NCBI GenBank assembly: GCA_902772455.1
Contig: CACYAW010000010.1
Span: forward strand, 32,951 to 96,950
Direction of reading: 5' to 3'
DNA length: 64,000 nucleotides
From: an uncultured Bacteroidales bacterium
GTDB lineage: Bacteria > Bacteroidota > Bacteroidia > Bacteroidales > Muribaculaceae
A program made the translations under genes and the position numbers. Each line of letters opens with the position of its first letter. The first letter of the stretch is position 1. Positions 18,801-27,306 of the stretch are shown here, piece after piece. The notes under the pieces are model-generated. The model searched no databases. It saw only the letters and a program-made list of their open reading frames with translations, and was not told the DNA's origin.

Positions 18801-19283
18801 AGATGACACCGTCACCACGGTCTTCTTGGAAGGCGTCAGGTCGGCCGAAGATTCCTCGGTCAGGAAGTAGCAGCCCACCTGTGAGTATGGGTTGAAGATG
18901 CGCGTATAGTGGGGATTTGTGTTATAGTCACTGATGGTGAATGATACCGGTCCATTCGCATAGAAGCATATCTTGTCATTGGAACGGAGCATGGGCACCT
19001 GCTGCAGGTCATCGGGAGCCGTGCCGTTAAGCATTTCGCTGATGCGGTTACCGCCCACGCCATAAACATGCACCCTGCCGGGATTGCTGAATCCCATTTC
19101 ACGCAACTCGTCATAGGTGATCTCGTACATGCCGTTCTCGGGCACCGACACCTTTACCCACTTGCCTGTTGCCAGGCGTGACTGGGCCGCATAAATCGAT
19201 GTGTTGAACGCAGCCGCATAGCTGGCGCTAAAGATGGCCATCAAGACCACACATGCAAATTGAAATTTTGTCAGTTTGCGCAT
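15828..19283 (-). CDS. PorU-like C25 family cysteine peptidase, copy 3
   Basis: The 1151-residue protein is the third tandem paralogue and is visibly closest to copy 2. It carries a signal peptide (MRKLTKFQFACVVLMAIF...), the RLATGKWVKVSVPENGMYEITYDEL opening, the C25 domain with His654 (TYVGHAG) and Cys688 (ACCNVAHYD, with Asn instead of Asp next to the Cys), Ig-like beta domains and the common FlgD-like C-terminus. The ATG at 19283 keeps the length equal to its paralogues; an alternative ATG lies at 19295. It starts 48 nt after the FAH-family gene with no promoter match, so rex-FAH-copy 3 may be one transcript. The function is inferred as a PorU-type sortase or surface peptidase. Confidence 0.88.
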   Translation of the reverse strand: MRKLTKFQFACVVLMAIFSASYAAAFNTSIYAAQSRLATGKWVKVSVPENGMYEITYDELREMGFSNPGRVHVYGVGGNRISEMLNGTAPDDLQQVPMLRSNDKICFYANGPVSFTISDYNTNPHYTRIFNPYSQVGCYFLTEESSADLTPSKKTVVTVSSYVDRPWSLDYFYHERDLVSISSSGKEMLGEDFTKSRLLVDYYLPHLSDRSVVVQSVMAANASEVCYANAVLHSEEATDTTSYTVASSRIYKPSSTNVHYNIASPYGTLTLTNPSEHGQFEPYLKFASSAGRSIIARLDYFIITYKRENILADAPDNQLVMGYGATNGSERFMLPGASSSTVVWYINNTKSPMLVTTKPYNDASGSGLCFYSAPLTSSNYVAFDPNKTLKKISGFEPVANQNLHGMAVPDLLIITASAFKEQAERLADMHRAVDGIDVAVVTQDQVFNEFSSGTRDGMAYRLLCKMLYDRNRDKFKNLLLFGTGSFDNRELMGSHPNDLLTYQSDNSNYQNLSYTSDDFFGFLDDNSGTNISNDKLRIGVGRITCANVEEARSDVDKIVEYYANPDYGVWRNSALVMTDAQDNGEYMFEGQGYKNQIDNALNTGMNVNTAHNSMYPRSTTEPKFAVERKTATEAKQQIAFQLKDGAYYATYVGHAGAVSFTKTNKMWTTGDVSRTSYPHFPIMSTACCNVAHYDNASRGIAELMFHKRDGGAIALLTSSRMVYAAPNDQLNQYFINSLFSYDANGVMPTLGEAYKQAKLGFTTADVNKMSFFLLGDPAMRVNYPISRFNITSVNGVDVTDTLKATISPLCKFEVKAQVVDAQGNIDTEFNGDATVTLYDRERLYTTLSFKVNGEYEDRDIHYDRPKLAEVSGRVVNGMFTGEVITPKSPLALDEDVLLRVYAHKDNSDYMVNGFTKQVTMLAYNDSLAINDDQAPVITAMYINDQMTFEDGAMVAPQAMLYISASDDMGINVQSNSAHNSMKLQLDGGKQSYGEVTCFATVTDGTKTVNIEYPLSNLSEGMHTLTYTVYDMLGNSASRTITFMVGQASAVGLVTDKMPAFLDDEVNFDVETELTPVPEMVLRVTDATGRLVWMSTTGNFPVSWDMKDMDGNKVPAGLYRYFGTYNDGVNYGGTPINKLIVLDPLKKASEEE

Positions 19284-19331
19284 ATTGGTTGTCATTTAAT
19301 TCATTTCTAACTTCTTATCATTCATCTGGTG

Positions 19332-19907
19332 TCACATCCTCACCTTTACGTCAAGCACCTGATTCCCGTTGATGGTGGCTGTCAGGTGGTCACCAGGTTT
19401 CATCGCCAGCGCATCGCCAGCATCGCCAGTGAACAGCATGTCGCCCATCTTGATGCTGCAACGTGTGCTAGTAGCGGCAATCAGTTCTTCCAGCGGATGC
19501 TGCATATCGGCCAGGCAGCGGTTGGCCACCTCCAGGCCGTTGACACTTATCTCGACAGGCACGTGTGCCACGTCTTGGAAGCCGTCCACCGTAACCCATT
19601 CGCCGACAATCGCCGCTCCGTCAAATGCCCGGTCCAATCCCGTCAAGCGGTTGTCATCGCTGTGACAGGCCCTCACCGTGAATGCCGCGGTAAAGGCATC
19701 CCAATAACGGTGAGCGAACTTTGGCGCCACGCACTTGCCCAGGCGATTCATGCGAACGACAATGGCAGGAGTGGCCAAAAAGGTTTGAGCAAAATCGGGG
19801 ACGAAGAACGGGCGTCCCGTGTACAGGATGCAGGAGTCGGTCATGAGATAGGCTTGGGGGAGACTATCTTCCTTACCGTAATTTCCTGTGAAACCGATTA
19901 CCTTCAT
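19332..19907 (-). CDS. Fumarylacetoacetate hydrolase (FAH) family protein
   Basis: The 191-residue protein has the short single-domain form of the FAH fold. Visible family segments are MKVIGFTGNYG, VRMNRLGKCVAPKFAHRYWDAFTAA (corresponding to the usual substrate-site KN/KP region), a central acidic stretch with GAAIVGEW, and the C-terminal GDMLFTGDAGDALAMKPGD (the family GTPxG/lxxGD pattern, altered here). Relatives hydrolyse or decarboxylate acylpyruvates; the substrate in Bacteroidales is unknown. It sits 63 nt after rex, which fits joint control by redox state, but no shared operator was identified. Confidence 0.75.
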   Translation of the reverse strand: MKVIGFTGNYGKEDSLPQAYLMTDSCILYTGRPFFVPDFAQTFLATPAIVVRMNRLGKCVAPKFAHRYWDAFTAAFTVRACHSDDNRLTGLDRAFDGAAIVGEWVTVDGFQDVAHVPVEISVNGLEVANRCLADMQHPLEELIAATSTRCSIKMGDMLFTGDAGDALAMKPGDHLTATINGNQVLDVKVRM

Positions 19908-19970
19908 CTTGTGGCGTTGTTACTCTTTCCTTGATTCTTAAAGCCTCACACGGCCTTCACCTGTCATCAG

Positions 19971-20618
19971 TCAAGTCGTTTGGCCTTGCATCCTGTTGTA
20001 GATAATCGCCAGGTGAGCATAGATGGAGGTGTTGGCAATCACCACGTTCTCGGGCGCCTTGATGCGATAGGGCGTGAAGTTCCACAGTGCGGTCACACCG
20101 CAAGCAATCGCCAAATCGGCACATTCCTGAGCCCGTTCAACCGGTACAGTGAGAATGGCGATGGGAATGGTGTGTTTGGCCTGCCATGCCTCCAGTTCGC
20201 TGATGGAAAACACAGGGACGCCTCCCAGTTGCTTTCCGATGACCTCATCACGCACATCAAAGCCAGCAACGATATTGAGCCCGTAGTGCTCCAAGCCGTG
20301 GTCCTGCATCAGCGCAGTGCCCAAGCTACCGGTGCCGATGACCACTGCATCGTGATGACGATTGAATCCCAAGAAATCCTCCAGCTCACTCACCAGGCTT
20401 TTAACCTCATAACCGATGCGCGTCTTGCCACGAATGTTAAGAAACGACAAGTCTTTAGCGATTTGAGACGATTGCACGTTAAGTTCCTTAGAAATCTGCG
20501 TCGAGGACACATACTCGACATGAAGGTGGTCTAACATGCGCACATAGGACAGATACCACGGCAATCGCCTGATGGTGGGTTCGGGAAGGATAATTCTATT
20601 GTCGTTGCTCTTGGTCAT
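19971..20618 (-). CDS. rex: Redox-sensing transcriptional repressor Rex
   Basis: Rex binds DNA when NAD+ is high and releases it when NADH rises, controlling fermentation and respiration genes. The 215-residue protein has an N-terminal winged helix (about 10-80, with LPEPTIRRLPWYLSYVRML and VSSTQISKELNVQSSQIAKD), then a Rossmann domain with the dinucleotide motif VVIGTGSLGTAL at about residues 92-103, and a C-terminal NTSIYAHLAIIYN helix for dimer swapping. Length and motifs are standard. A strong promoter is present (20650-20679). A symmetric Rex operator was not found next to it. Confidence 0.95.
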   Translation of the reverse strand: MTKSNDNRIILPEPTIRRLPWYLSYVRMLDHLHVEYVSSTQISKELNVQSSQIAKDLSFLNIRGKTRIGYEVKSLVSELEDFLGFNRHHDAVVIGTGSLGTALMQDHGLEHYGLNIVAGFDVRDEVIGKQLGGVPVFSISELEAWQAKHTIPIAILTVPVERAQECADLAIACGVTALWNFTPYRIKAPENVVIANTSIYAHLAIIYNRMQGQTT

Positions 20619-20649
20619 AATCTATCAGTACATGAATGCAATTAACCAA

Positions 20650-20679
20650 CAAAATTACCTCAAATTTTCTAACACCAAG
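20650..20679 (-). promoter_or_regulatory. Bacteroidota-type promoter for rex
   Basis: TAATTTTG (20657-20650) with TTG (20679-20677) exactly 19 nt upstream, 32 nt before the rex ATG. Confidence 0.65.
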
Positions 20680-20741
20680 CTATTTACACCCCAATTTTAA
20701 AGAATATGTCCGCATTTTTAACATCTGTTATGAACAAGAGA

Positions 20742-20775
20742 CTGGCGGGCTATGGTGTAACCCATGACCCGCCAG
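20742..20775 (-). terminator. Hairpin after canonical porU
   Basis: CTGGCGGG and CCCGCCAG form an exact 8-bp stem 29 nt past the porU stop and just upstream of the rex promoter. Confidence 0.6.
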
Positions 20776-20803
20776 ATTGATTTCTTGTTTTACCCCCTTA
20801 GAG

Positions 20804-23800
20804 TCAACCGCCAGTGACGGCAAGTTTTTTGGACTTGGTAGCCTCCTTGACGCCATCGGTAGTGATGATTGCCCGATAAACATAGATGCCACGGGAAACC
20901 CGTCGTCCAGCCAAATCGGTGAGGTCCCATGTTATGGGCGTCGAGGTGTACATGTCACTGCGTCCCGACTGTGTCGCATTCCACACGAGGCGTCCCATAA
21001 GGTCATACACCTGGATGGTCACGCTCACGACGGCATCGGGGCGGTTGTGACGCACATAGAAGGAAGTCTCGGTACTGGCCGGATTATTACAATACACATC
21101 GGCTATCTCGGGGACGAGTCCCTTAACCACGTTAAAGCTGATGGTCTTCTCACCCATGTTGTTATACACGTCCCAGACGCGCAATCGCAGGGTGTGAGGC
21201 CCTTGTGCCAAATCATTCAACTGATAATTGATGCTGCCTAATGTGCCCTCATCGGCAAACAAGGGTGTGTAGTAACTGGCCACATCATTATAGCTGTTGG
21301 TGGCATCGAGAGTGAGGGTCATGCTGTGCCCGATTCCAGCCGACGAAAAATTCACGCCACTTTCGTCGCTCACCGTAGCCATCAGCAATGGTGACTCATT
21401 GATGTCACTGCCGTTCACAAAATGCTCATCATTCAGTCCCATTGTGATAATCTGTGGACCAATGGTATCGGCCACTTCCTCGTCAGCATAACCGTAGATA
21501 TAGAAATCACTGTTGCTGCCCTTTGCCTCAAGGCTGCTATTGCTATCATAGGCATACAGGTTGATCATCGCAGGCCTGTAGTTGTCATTAACCTCGCTAG
21601 GGATGATGACACGCACGGTAAAGCGTCCGTTCTTCACTGTATCGATATTGACGGCCAGACGGTCAGGACGGTCTTCATAATTGATTACCGTTCCCTGGTC
21701 GCCATTACCATGGGTTGACACCGTCTGTTCCGGCCCGTACAGGGTCGAGATAATAGCACCGTTAAAATCATTCATCAGCTGTCCGTCAGCATCAATGATA
21801 CTGCCGCTGAACTCCACTTGCTCACGAGCCTTGAACTCGGGCAGCTTTTCATAACTGTCAACCGGGCGCCCGTTAATGCTCTCGATGCGTGCAGTATTAG
21901 AGGCGTAAGCCAAACGCATAGCCGGGTCACCAAACATGAAGAAGCGCCTCTTGTTGTCATAGTCATCATCTTCGTTGTATACATCGACTGGGACTTTCAA
22001 ATCGTTTTTTGCACGAAGCAACATGTCACCCACACGCCGCTGCTTGCCATGTTCGTCTCGCGAGAAAATGTACCGCCCTATCGCACGGCTCAGGGAACCG
22101 TTCTCTGTCCTAAAGGCCTTGCGTGGCGGACAAATAATAGCGACCGCACCACCATTGGGATTGAGGAAGATGTGCTCACCACTCGACAGGACTGAGTTGT
22201 CAAAGCAGGTAAACTCACAAGTTGCGGCAAAGAGCACTGGCAGCCGCTTGTAGAACAACTGTGTCTCGACATCAGAGCGCATAAGCAATCCATTGCCCGT
22301 CCAGTTTTGGGTGCTTGAGTGACCCACATAGTTCCACCACAGGACACCTTCACGCAACGTATTATACATTTTGACGCGCGCATCGGGGTAAGTGTCAGAT
22401 CCACCCACACTCACAGAGTTGAAAGCATCGATAAACACATAATTATATACCAAATCATTGCCTCCATTAGCACGGGCACTTGCAATCTCCCATTTGGAGT
22501 GAGTCATAAATTCTCCCTTGTCTCCGTCGTCAGCAACCATCAGCACCTGGTTTTTCCACGAGCCATAGATTGGGGAGGTCACATACTTGACCAGTTTGTT
22601 GACCACGGTGCGGGCCTCGGTCACGCTCTTGACAATCATGCGGCCCACAGCGATGCTCAACAGGTCATTATCCCTCAATGCAGTGCCGTCACCCAGGATG
22701 CCGAAGAAGTCGTCGCATGTTATCGACATAGCGTCATTGTCACTCCTTTCGCTCTGCCAAGTGAGCACATGCGGATAATTCAAAGCGGTCTTGGCATCAG
22801 GACCGATCATGCGGTTGTCATAACTGCCACATCCCATGAGCAGCAGATAGCCCAGCTTGTGTCCATCCTCACTCATGCCACGGTCATAGAACATCTTGCA
22901 CAACCTGCGATAGGCCATCGCGTCCTGAGTGCCACTTGAGAACTCGTTGAAAATTTTCTCCTGATCGACCACGAGGACACGGAACGTATCGACCTGCTCA
23001 TGCAACGAGGCGACACGCCTGGCCTGTTCGAGATAGGCGCTCGGCGAGATGATAATCATATCAGGTGTAGGCTCACCATGGATATTTTGGTTAGACACCT
23101 CACCCACCACTTCGGGATGGGAATAGGACCCCGACTCATCAAAGGCCACAAACTCACGGCGGCCACTGGTGGCAGGACTAAAAGTCAACGTGCCATCGCC
23201 CGTCACAGCATTGAGCTGAACTGGAGCAAACGGCGCAGTGACATCCCATACGCGTGTGGTGCTGGTGCATTCGCTGATGCGGTAACTCGACGAAGATTTT
23301 GCGTTCTGCAGGCCAAAACAGAGTGAGCCATTACGCAAAGCCAGTTCTCGCTGATAATTCACGGTAATAAAGTCCAGTCTTGCCAACTGGGCATTAGACG
23401 GACCGGAATAGTTCACTGTGTATTTCAAGTCATTGGTGCCATCGAGAGTGAATGATTTGACCGACGAGTTACTTGTCGTATTATAAAAAATACCGTCACT
23501 CTTATCTGGCTCAATGATATCAGAATCCAATTCAGGCAGCGCCTTGTCATTGTAAGTATAGCTGATTGTGCTGGCATAGTCCTTAGTCTTGGCGGCAAAG
23601 ATCGAGTACACATTCACGTCGCTGCCGGGGACCATTCCGTCAAGGGTAAATCTGAATGTTTGGGATTTGTTGCTCAAGAAGCTCTCACCCAAGAAAACGC
23701 GTCCCATCTCGCCGGGATTGACAATATCCTGCTCGTGAAACATACGCTCGGTATAGGTCGTGATGACGTTGCCCGTGGGGGTGTTATCGGCCTTGATTGG

Positions 23801-24247
23801 CTCGATGTCACTGAAGCGGCTATCGTTGGTCACAAAATAAAACCCCGCGAGGTCATAAGGATGCTGCACCTGCAAATGCTCAATCTTGCTGTTCTTTCTC
23901 TTCCATGTAATAGGCCCTTGGGCGTAGAACAGGATGCGGTCATTAGTGCGCACAAGGGGCATCTGGGGCAGGTCATCGGCATAATTATCTCCCAGCATCG
24001 TCTCGCTCAGCGGGGCACCGCCATAACCGAACACATGTATTTGCGACAAGTCGCTTCCCAGTCCCCAGCTACGCGCATCATCGGCGGTGATCTGATAAAT
24101 GCCACTTTCCCTCACCGAGACTTTCACCCACTTACCAGTAGCCAATTTACTGGTCTCGGCATAATAGCTTTTATCCAATGCGTTCATACTGAGTGCGCTA
24201 CCGACCAACAAAGCGGCAAGCATCAGCATCCGGCCAAAATATTTCAT
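20804..24247 (-). CDS. porU: Type IX secretion system sortase PorU (canonical)
   Basis: PorU removes the C-terminal signal of type IX cargo and attaches the cargo to surface lipopolysaccharide. The 1147-residue protein has a signal peptide (MKYFGRMLMLAALLVGSALS), the KLATGKWVKVSVRESGIYQIT opening, HVFGYGG, ILFYAQGPITW, FNEFSSGTQDAMAYRRLCKM, and a C25 domain with His643 (NYVGHSS) and Cys677 in ATCEFTCFD, followed by LNPNGGAVAIICPPR. That catalytic context is the standard PorU one, unlike the three paralogues downstream. The C-terminus ends in a FlgD-like strand set (GIYVYRAIITTDG). I use the ATG at 24247 for its clean signal peptide; in-frame ATGs at 24250, 24262 and 24277 exist. Confidence 0.93.
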   Translation of the reverse strand: MKYFGRMLMLAALLVGSALSMNALDKSYYAETSKLATGKWVKVSVRESGIYQITADDARSWGLGSDLSQIHVFGYGGAPLSETMLGDNYADDLPQMPLVRTNDRILFYAQGPITWKRKNSKIEHLQVQHPYDLAGFYFVTNDSRFSDIEPIKADNTPTGNVITTYTERMFHEQDIVNPGEMGRVFLGESFLSNKSQTFRFTLDGMVPGSDVNVYSIFAAKTKDYASTISYTYNDKALPELDSDIIEPDKSDGIFYNTTSNSSVKSFTLDGTNDLKYTVNYSGPSNAQLARLDFITVNYQRELALRNGSLCFGLQNAKSSSSYRISECTSTTRVWDVTAPFAPVQLNAVTGDGTLTFSPATSGRREFVAFDESGSYSHPEVVGEVSNQNIHGEPTPDMIIISPSAYLEQARRVASLHEQVDTFRVLVVDQEKIFNEFSSGTQDAMAYRRLCKMFYDRGMSEDGHKLGYLLLMGCGSYDNRMIGPDAKTALNYPHVLTWQSERSDNDAMSITCDDFFGILGDGTALRDNDLLSIAVGRMIVKSVTEARTVVNKLVKYVTSPIYGSWKNQVLMVADDGDKGEFMTHSKWEIASARANGGNDLVYNYVFIDAFNSVSVGGSDTYPDARVKMYNTLREGVLWWNYVGHSSTQNWTGNGLLMRSDVETQLFYKRLPVLFAATCEFTCFDNSVLSSGEHIFLNPNGGAVAIICPPRKAFRTENGSLSRAIGRYIFSRDEHGKQRRVGDMLLRAKNDLKVPVDVYNEDDDYDNKRRFFMFGDPAMRLAYASNTARIESINGRPVDSYEKLPEFKAREQVEFSGSIIDADGQLMNDFNGAIISTLYGPEQTVSTHGNGDQGTVINYEDRPDRLAVNIDTVKNGRFTVRVIIPSEVNDNYRPAMINLYAYDSNSSLEAKGSNSDFYIYGYADEEVADTIGPQIITMGLNDEHFVNGSDINESPLLMATVSDESGVNFSSAGIGHSMTLTLDATNSYNDVASYYTPLFADEGTLGSINYQLNDLAQGPHTLRLRVWDVYNNMGEKTISFNVVKGLVPEIADVYCNNPASTETSFYVRHNRPDAVVSVTIQVYDLMGRLVWNATQSGRSDMYTSTPITWDLTDLAGRRVSRGIYVYRAIITTDGVKEATKSKKLAVTGG

Positions 24248-24336
24248 CATAACTCTCATCATTGCAAAATATATCATGCTTTCCCGGACTTAAAATCAAG
24301 GAAAACACACCATCGTTTTTACCTTTATAACGATTT

Positions 24337-24981
24337 TTAGGCTTCTTTATTGTATTCACCGGTTACAGGCACGGCCAGAGTGATGTAATGGCCCTCCAGC
24401 AAGCGACTTGCCAACCGATAGCAGTTGCGTCCGCAATGTGCCGTCATGCATGTTTCGTCAGCGCCAACAGAAAATGGCTCGAGAATGATGCCCTCAGTCC
24501 AGTCTAGGGCACTATTGCGCTCCGACTTGATAATCGCCTCTTTGGCCGTCCATGCAATGATGTGGGCAGCAAGGTCATCAACATGGATAAATTGTTGTTC
24601 TGCAGCGTTAAGGAACTTGTCGCGCACCTTGATGACCTGCCCGCGGTCGCACTGCTCGGCATCCAAGCCGATAACGTGCTCCTCATTCCAGGCCAGCGCC
24701 ACCAGTTTCATCGTGTGGGTGATACTGACGTTCATATCCATCTCCTGGACCGACGGTGCCCCCTGCCCGTCATGCAGCAGCGTCACCGGCCGTCCAAAAG
24801 CACGGCACAGCAACAGGCGCTCGGCCGCCTTCTCGCGCTGCCGCTTGGCAGGCAATTCCATCAAATCCTCGACAGGTATCCCCTGTTCACGGCACAAGGC
24901 CAGCAACTGCTGCGGCTCTTCCTCGAGCCTCCACAGCAACACTCTCGTGCCAACCAGATATGACATTTCCTCAACAAGCAT
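24337..24981 (-). CDS. 4'-phosphopantetheinyl transferase superfamily protein
   Basis: This 214-residue Sfp-type enzyme would move phosphopantetheine from CoA to a carrier-protein serine. The magnesium-binding motif is GLDAEQ (Asp107, Glu109) and the second signature is WTAKEAIIK (residues 144-152); SITHT at about 86-90 is the usual pre-motif. I start at the ATG at 24981, since a longer frame would run through the upstream permease gene. It is the last gene of the efflux cluster, 52 nt after the permease. Its carrier-protein partner is not in the window. A run of AACGGATTA-type short repeats lies between the two genes. Confidence 0.85.
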   Translation of the reverse strand: MLVEEMSYLVGTRVLLWRLEEEPQQLLALCREQGIPVEDLMELPAKRQREKAAERLLLCRAFGRPVTLLHDGQGAPSVQEMDMNVSITHTMKLVALAWNEEHVIGLDAEQCDRGQVIKVRDKFLNAAEQQFIHVDDLAAHIIAWTAKEAIIKSERNSALDWTEGIILEPFSVGADETCMTAHCGRNCYRLASRLLEGHYITLAVPVTGEYNKEA

Positions 24982-25033
24982 GGGATGGTTACGGAAACAA
25001 CGGATTAAACGGATTAAACGGAAAAACGGATGA

Positions 25034-26133
25034 TTAGCCGACGCCGTTCTTGGCGAGGTCGATGCGGGTGAGGACCTTGGGATTGTCCTCGCTGGCGGCA
25101 ATCCAGCTGCGGTAACGGCGACGGTTGATGTATCTCTCGACGACATAGGCCAGAATGAACATCACGGGCACTTGCAGCCATAGCATCCAGTAGTGGTGCT
25201 GCACCTGAAAGAGGGTGGCACCGTTGGCCTGCATGAGCACATAGCCGTTACTCATCCACGTGCCGGGCACACAATCGCCCACAACATACCACAAGGGTGA
25301 CATCAGGTAACGCGGCCACGAAGCACCGGTCAGGAAGACAAACACCACCGATGAGAACACGAACAGCAGGAACACGCTCTCGCGCTCGTTGACAAAGGCC
25401 TGCAGCGTCTGCCCCATCAGCGAGACGGCAATGACGAACGGCACAGCCAGGCAGATGATGTGCAGGAAGTTGCCGTATTGCGGGAACCCGAACATCAGCG
25501 GCACATAGTGCAGCACATAGATGACGGGGACAGTGTAGACGATCACAGCAGCACCGCGCTGGCAATACCCATTGCGGGATTGCCCACGGGCACCTGACGG
25601 TTCTCGATGATGGAGCCGCCCATGTTGAGCACGGGCTCGACCACAGCAGCCAACCGCTCGCCGCCCATAGCTTGGGTGACATTGGTCAGGGCTGTGAACA
25701 TGGCCTTGTAGCGCATCATGACGCTCATGTCGCAATAGAGTGACACGTGGCCCTGTTCGCCACGGGTGATATTCTGGCTGAAGTCTCGCGGTACATACAG
25801 GATGCCGTAGCAAGCCTTGCTGTGCATGGCTTCCTGAGCCTCCTGCATGTTGGCTGCATAGCCCACGATGGCGACCTCCTGGGTGGCATCCATGCGGCGC
25901 ACGAGGTCGCGGCTCATGCCGGTGCGGTTGTCATCGACAACGACGACAGCCTCGTTACGTACCACCTCGGGGTTGTAGATGATGGCATATAACACCGGAT
26001 AGACAGCGTTGAGCAGGAGGAAGAAGATGACCACACCCTGGTCGCGGAACACCAGCAGCAGCTCGCGTCCGCACACCCTCAACACCTGGATAAACCACAT
26101 GAACAGGCGACTATGTTTAATCTTTTCGGTCAT
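25034..26133 (-). pseudogene. ABC-2 type permease (second subunit), disrupted by an internal out-of-frame deletion
   Basis: The first frame (26133 down to about 25546) has an N-terminal membrane helix and a periplasmic domain up to NPAMGIASAVLL, then a stop. The second frame resumes at once with VIVYTVPVIYVLHYVPLMFG and runs to a normal permease end with five hydrophobic segments. Comparison with the intact partner permease indicates that about 47 residues (roughly 140 nt) holding one membrane helix and a cytoplasmic loop are missing at the junction near 25545-25550. The remaining pieces sum to 366 residues. As with argS, the cause is either an assembly fault or real inactivation; if real, the exporter should be non-functional. 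Confidence 0.75.
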
Positions 26134-26139
26134 ATAACA

Positions 26140-27306
26140 TCAAGGCACATAGACGGGATTGAGACACTCTTTCTTCAGGCGCCACGAGAGCAGCATGGGC
26201 AGAATCGTGAATCCGATAAGTGCCGCGTAATAGTATCGTGAATAGTACAGGTCGATGCCGTTCAGGGCCTGATCCACCATGATAAGGAAATAATACTTGA
26301 CGGGTACCACAAAGCCCAGGGCCTCGACCCACGGATACATGGCCTCCTGGGGCAGCGAGAAACCCGTAAACGAGAACGACACCATGCCCAACAGCGTACA
26401 CAACATCGTGCCGTAACGGAAGTTGGGCGTGAAGCAATACATCAGCACCGCAAAGCTCTGGTTGGCCACCACGAGCAGGAACATCGCGCTGAGCATGTGC
26501 CATGGGTTGCAGTTGAGCGGGAAGTCATAGCAGCGGTACATCATCCACTGGACAAACCAGCCCACAATGGTAAAGAGCACCGTCTGCGGCACCAGTTTGC
26601 CCACCAGGGCCAGGAACATGCTGTCGCCCGACGTCCTGAGCCACTGACGGCTCAAGCCCGACTTGAGTTCGAGTCCCAGCGAGAACGCCGTCACCAGCAG
26701 GATAAACAGCGACAGGAAACAGGGCACGAACGTTGAGTTCAGGTAGTAATTGTAATTGGTGAACGGGTTGTTGAGCGCATGAACGTGGGTCTGAATGGGT
26801 TGCAGCGTGGAGGCAATCTTCTCGTTGCTCACGCCCACGGTGCGCAAGGCCGTCTGCACGATGGCGCCGTTGGCGAGCATCGACATGGTCTTAAAGCCCT
26901 TGTACTGCATCGATGCCGGCGCATAATAGGAGTAGTTCACATAGTAACTCACCACGGGCTGACGACCGCCCAGGGCCTCTTCTTCGAGATACTCGGGAAT
27001 GAGGAAAAAGCCCAAGACCTCGCCACGCTGCACGGCATCGCGCGCATCGGCAAAGTTGCTGTAGCGGCGGCAGATGTTCACCTGCTGGAAGCCGTTCAGG
27101 GTGCGAGACACTTGACGCGACAAACTGCTGTTGTCCAGGTCGACGATGCCCACGGGCACGCGTTCGACAGAGCCGCCTTTAATCAGGTCCATGAGGTACC
27201 ATGAGCACAGCAGCGGCATGATGACAATCAGCAGGAAATACATGGGCCGGCGCACGAGTTGCACACACCCGCGCTTGAATGACTGACCTATGTATCTCAG
27301 TATCAT
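26140..27306 (-). CDS. ABC-2 type permease (first subunit)
   Basis: The 388-residue YhhJ-type permease has one N-terminal membrane helix (MYFLLIVIMPLLCSWYL), a periplasmic domain of about 130 residues, and five C-terminal helices starting at STFVPCFLSLFILLV. It would work with the HlyD-type adaptor and TolC-type channel encoded upstream to export small molecules. There is no ATPase gene in this operon, which is common for this Bacteroidota arrangement, where the ATP-binding subunit may be encoded elsewhere. Its ATG is fused to the last unit of the heptad array 27306-27368. Six nucleotides separate its stop from the second permease. Confidence 0.87.
   Translation of the reverse strand: MILRYIGQSFKRGCVQLVRRPMYFLLIVIMPLLCSWYLMDLIKGGSVERVPVGIVDLDNSSLSRQVSRTLNGFQQVNICRRYSNFADARDAVQRGEVLGFFLIPEYLEEEALGGRQPVVSYYVNYSYYAPASMQYKGFKTMSMLANGAIVQTALRTVGVSNEKIASTLQPIQTHVHALNNPFTNYNYYLNSTFVPCFLSLFILLVTAFSLGLELKSGLSRQWLRTSGDSMFLALVGKLVPQTVLFTIVGWFVQWMMYRCYDFPLNCNPWHMLSAMFLLVVANQSFAVLMYCFTPNFRYGTMLCTLLGMVSFSFTGFSLPQEAMYPWVEALGFVVPVKYYFLIMVDQALNGIDLYYSRYYYAALIGFTILPMLLSWRLKKECLNPVYVP

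Noticed and set aside
20619-20720. Rex operator for autoregulation
   Set aside because: Fragments such as TTGTTGGTTAA occur near the promoter but do not form the symmetric operator.
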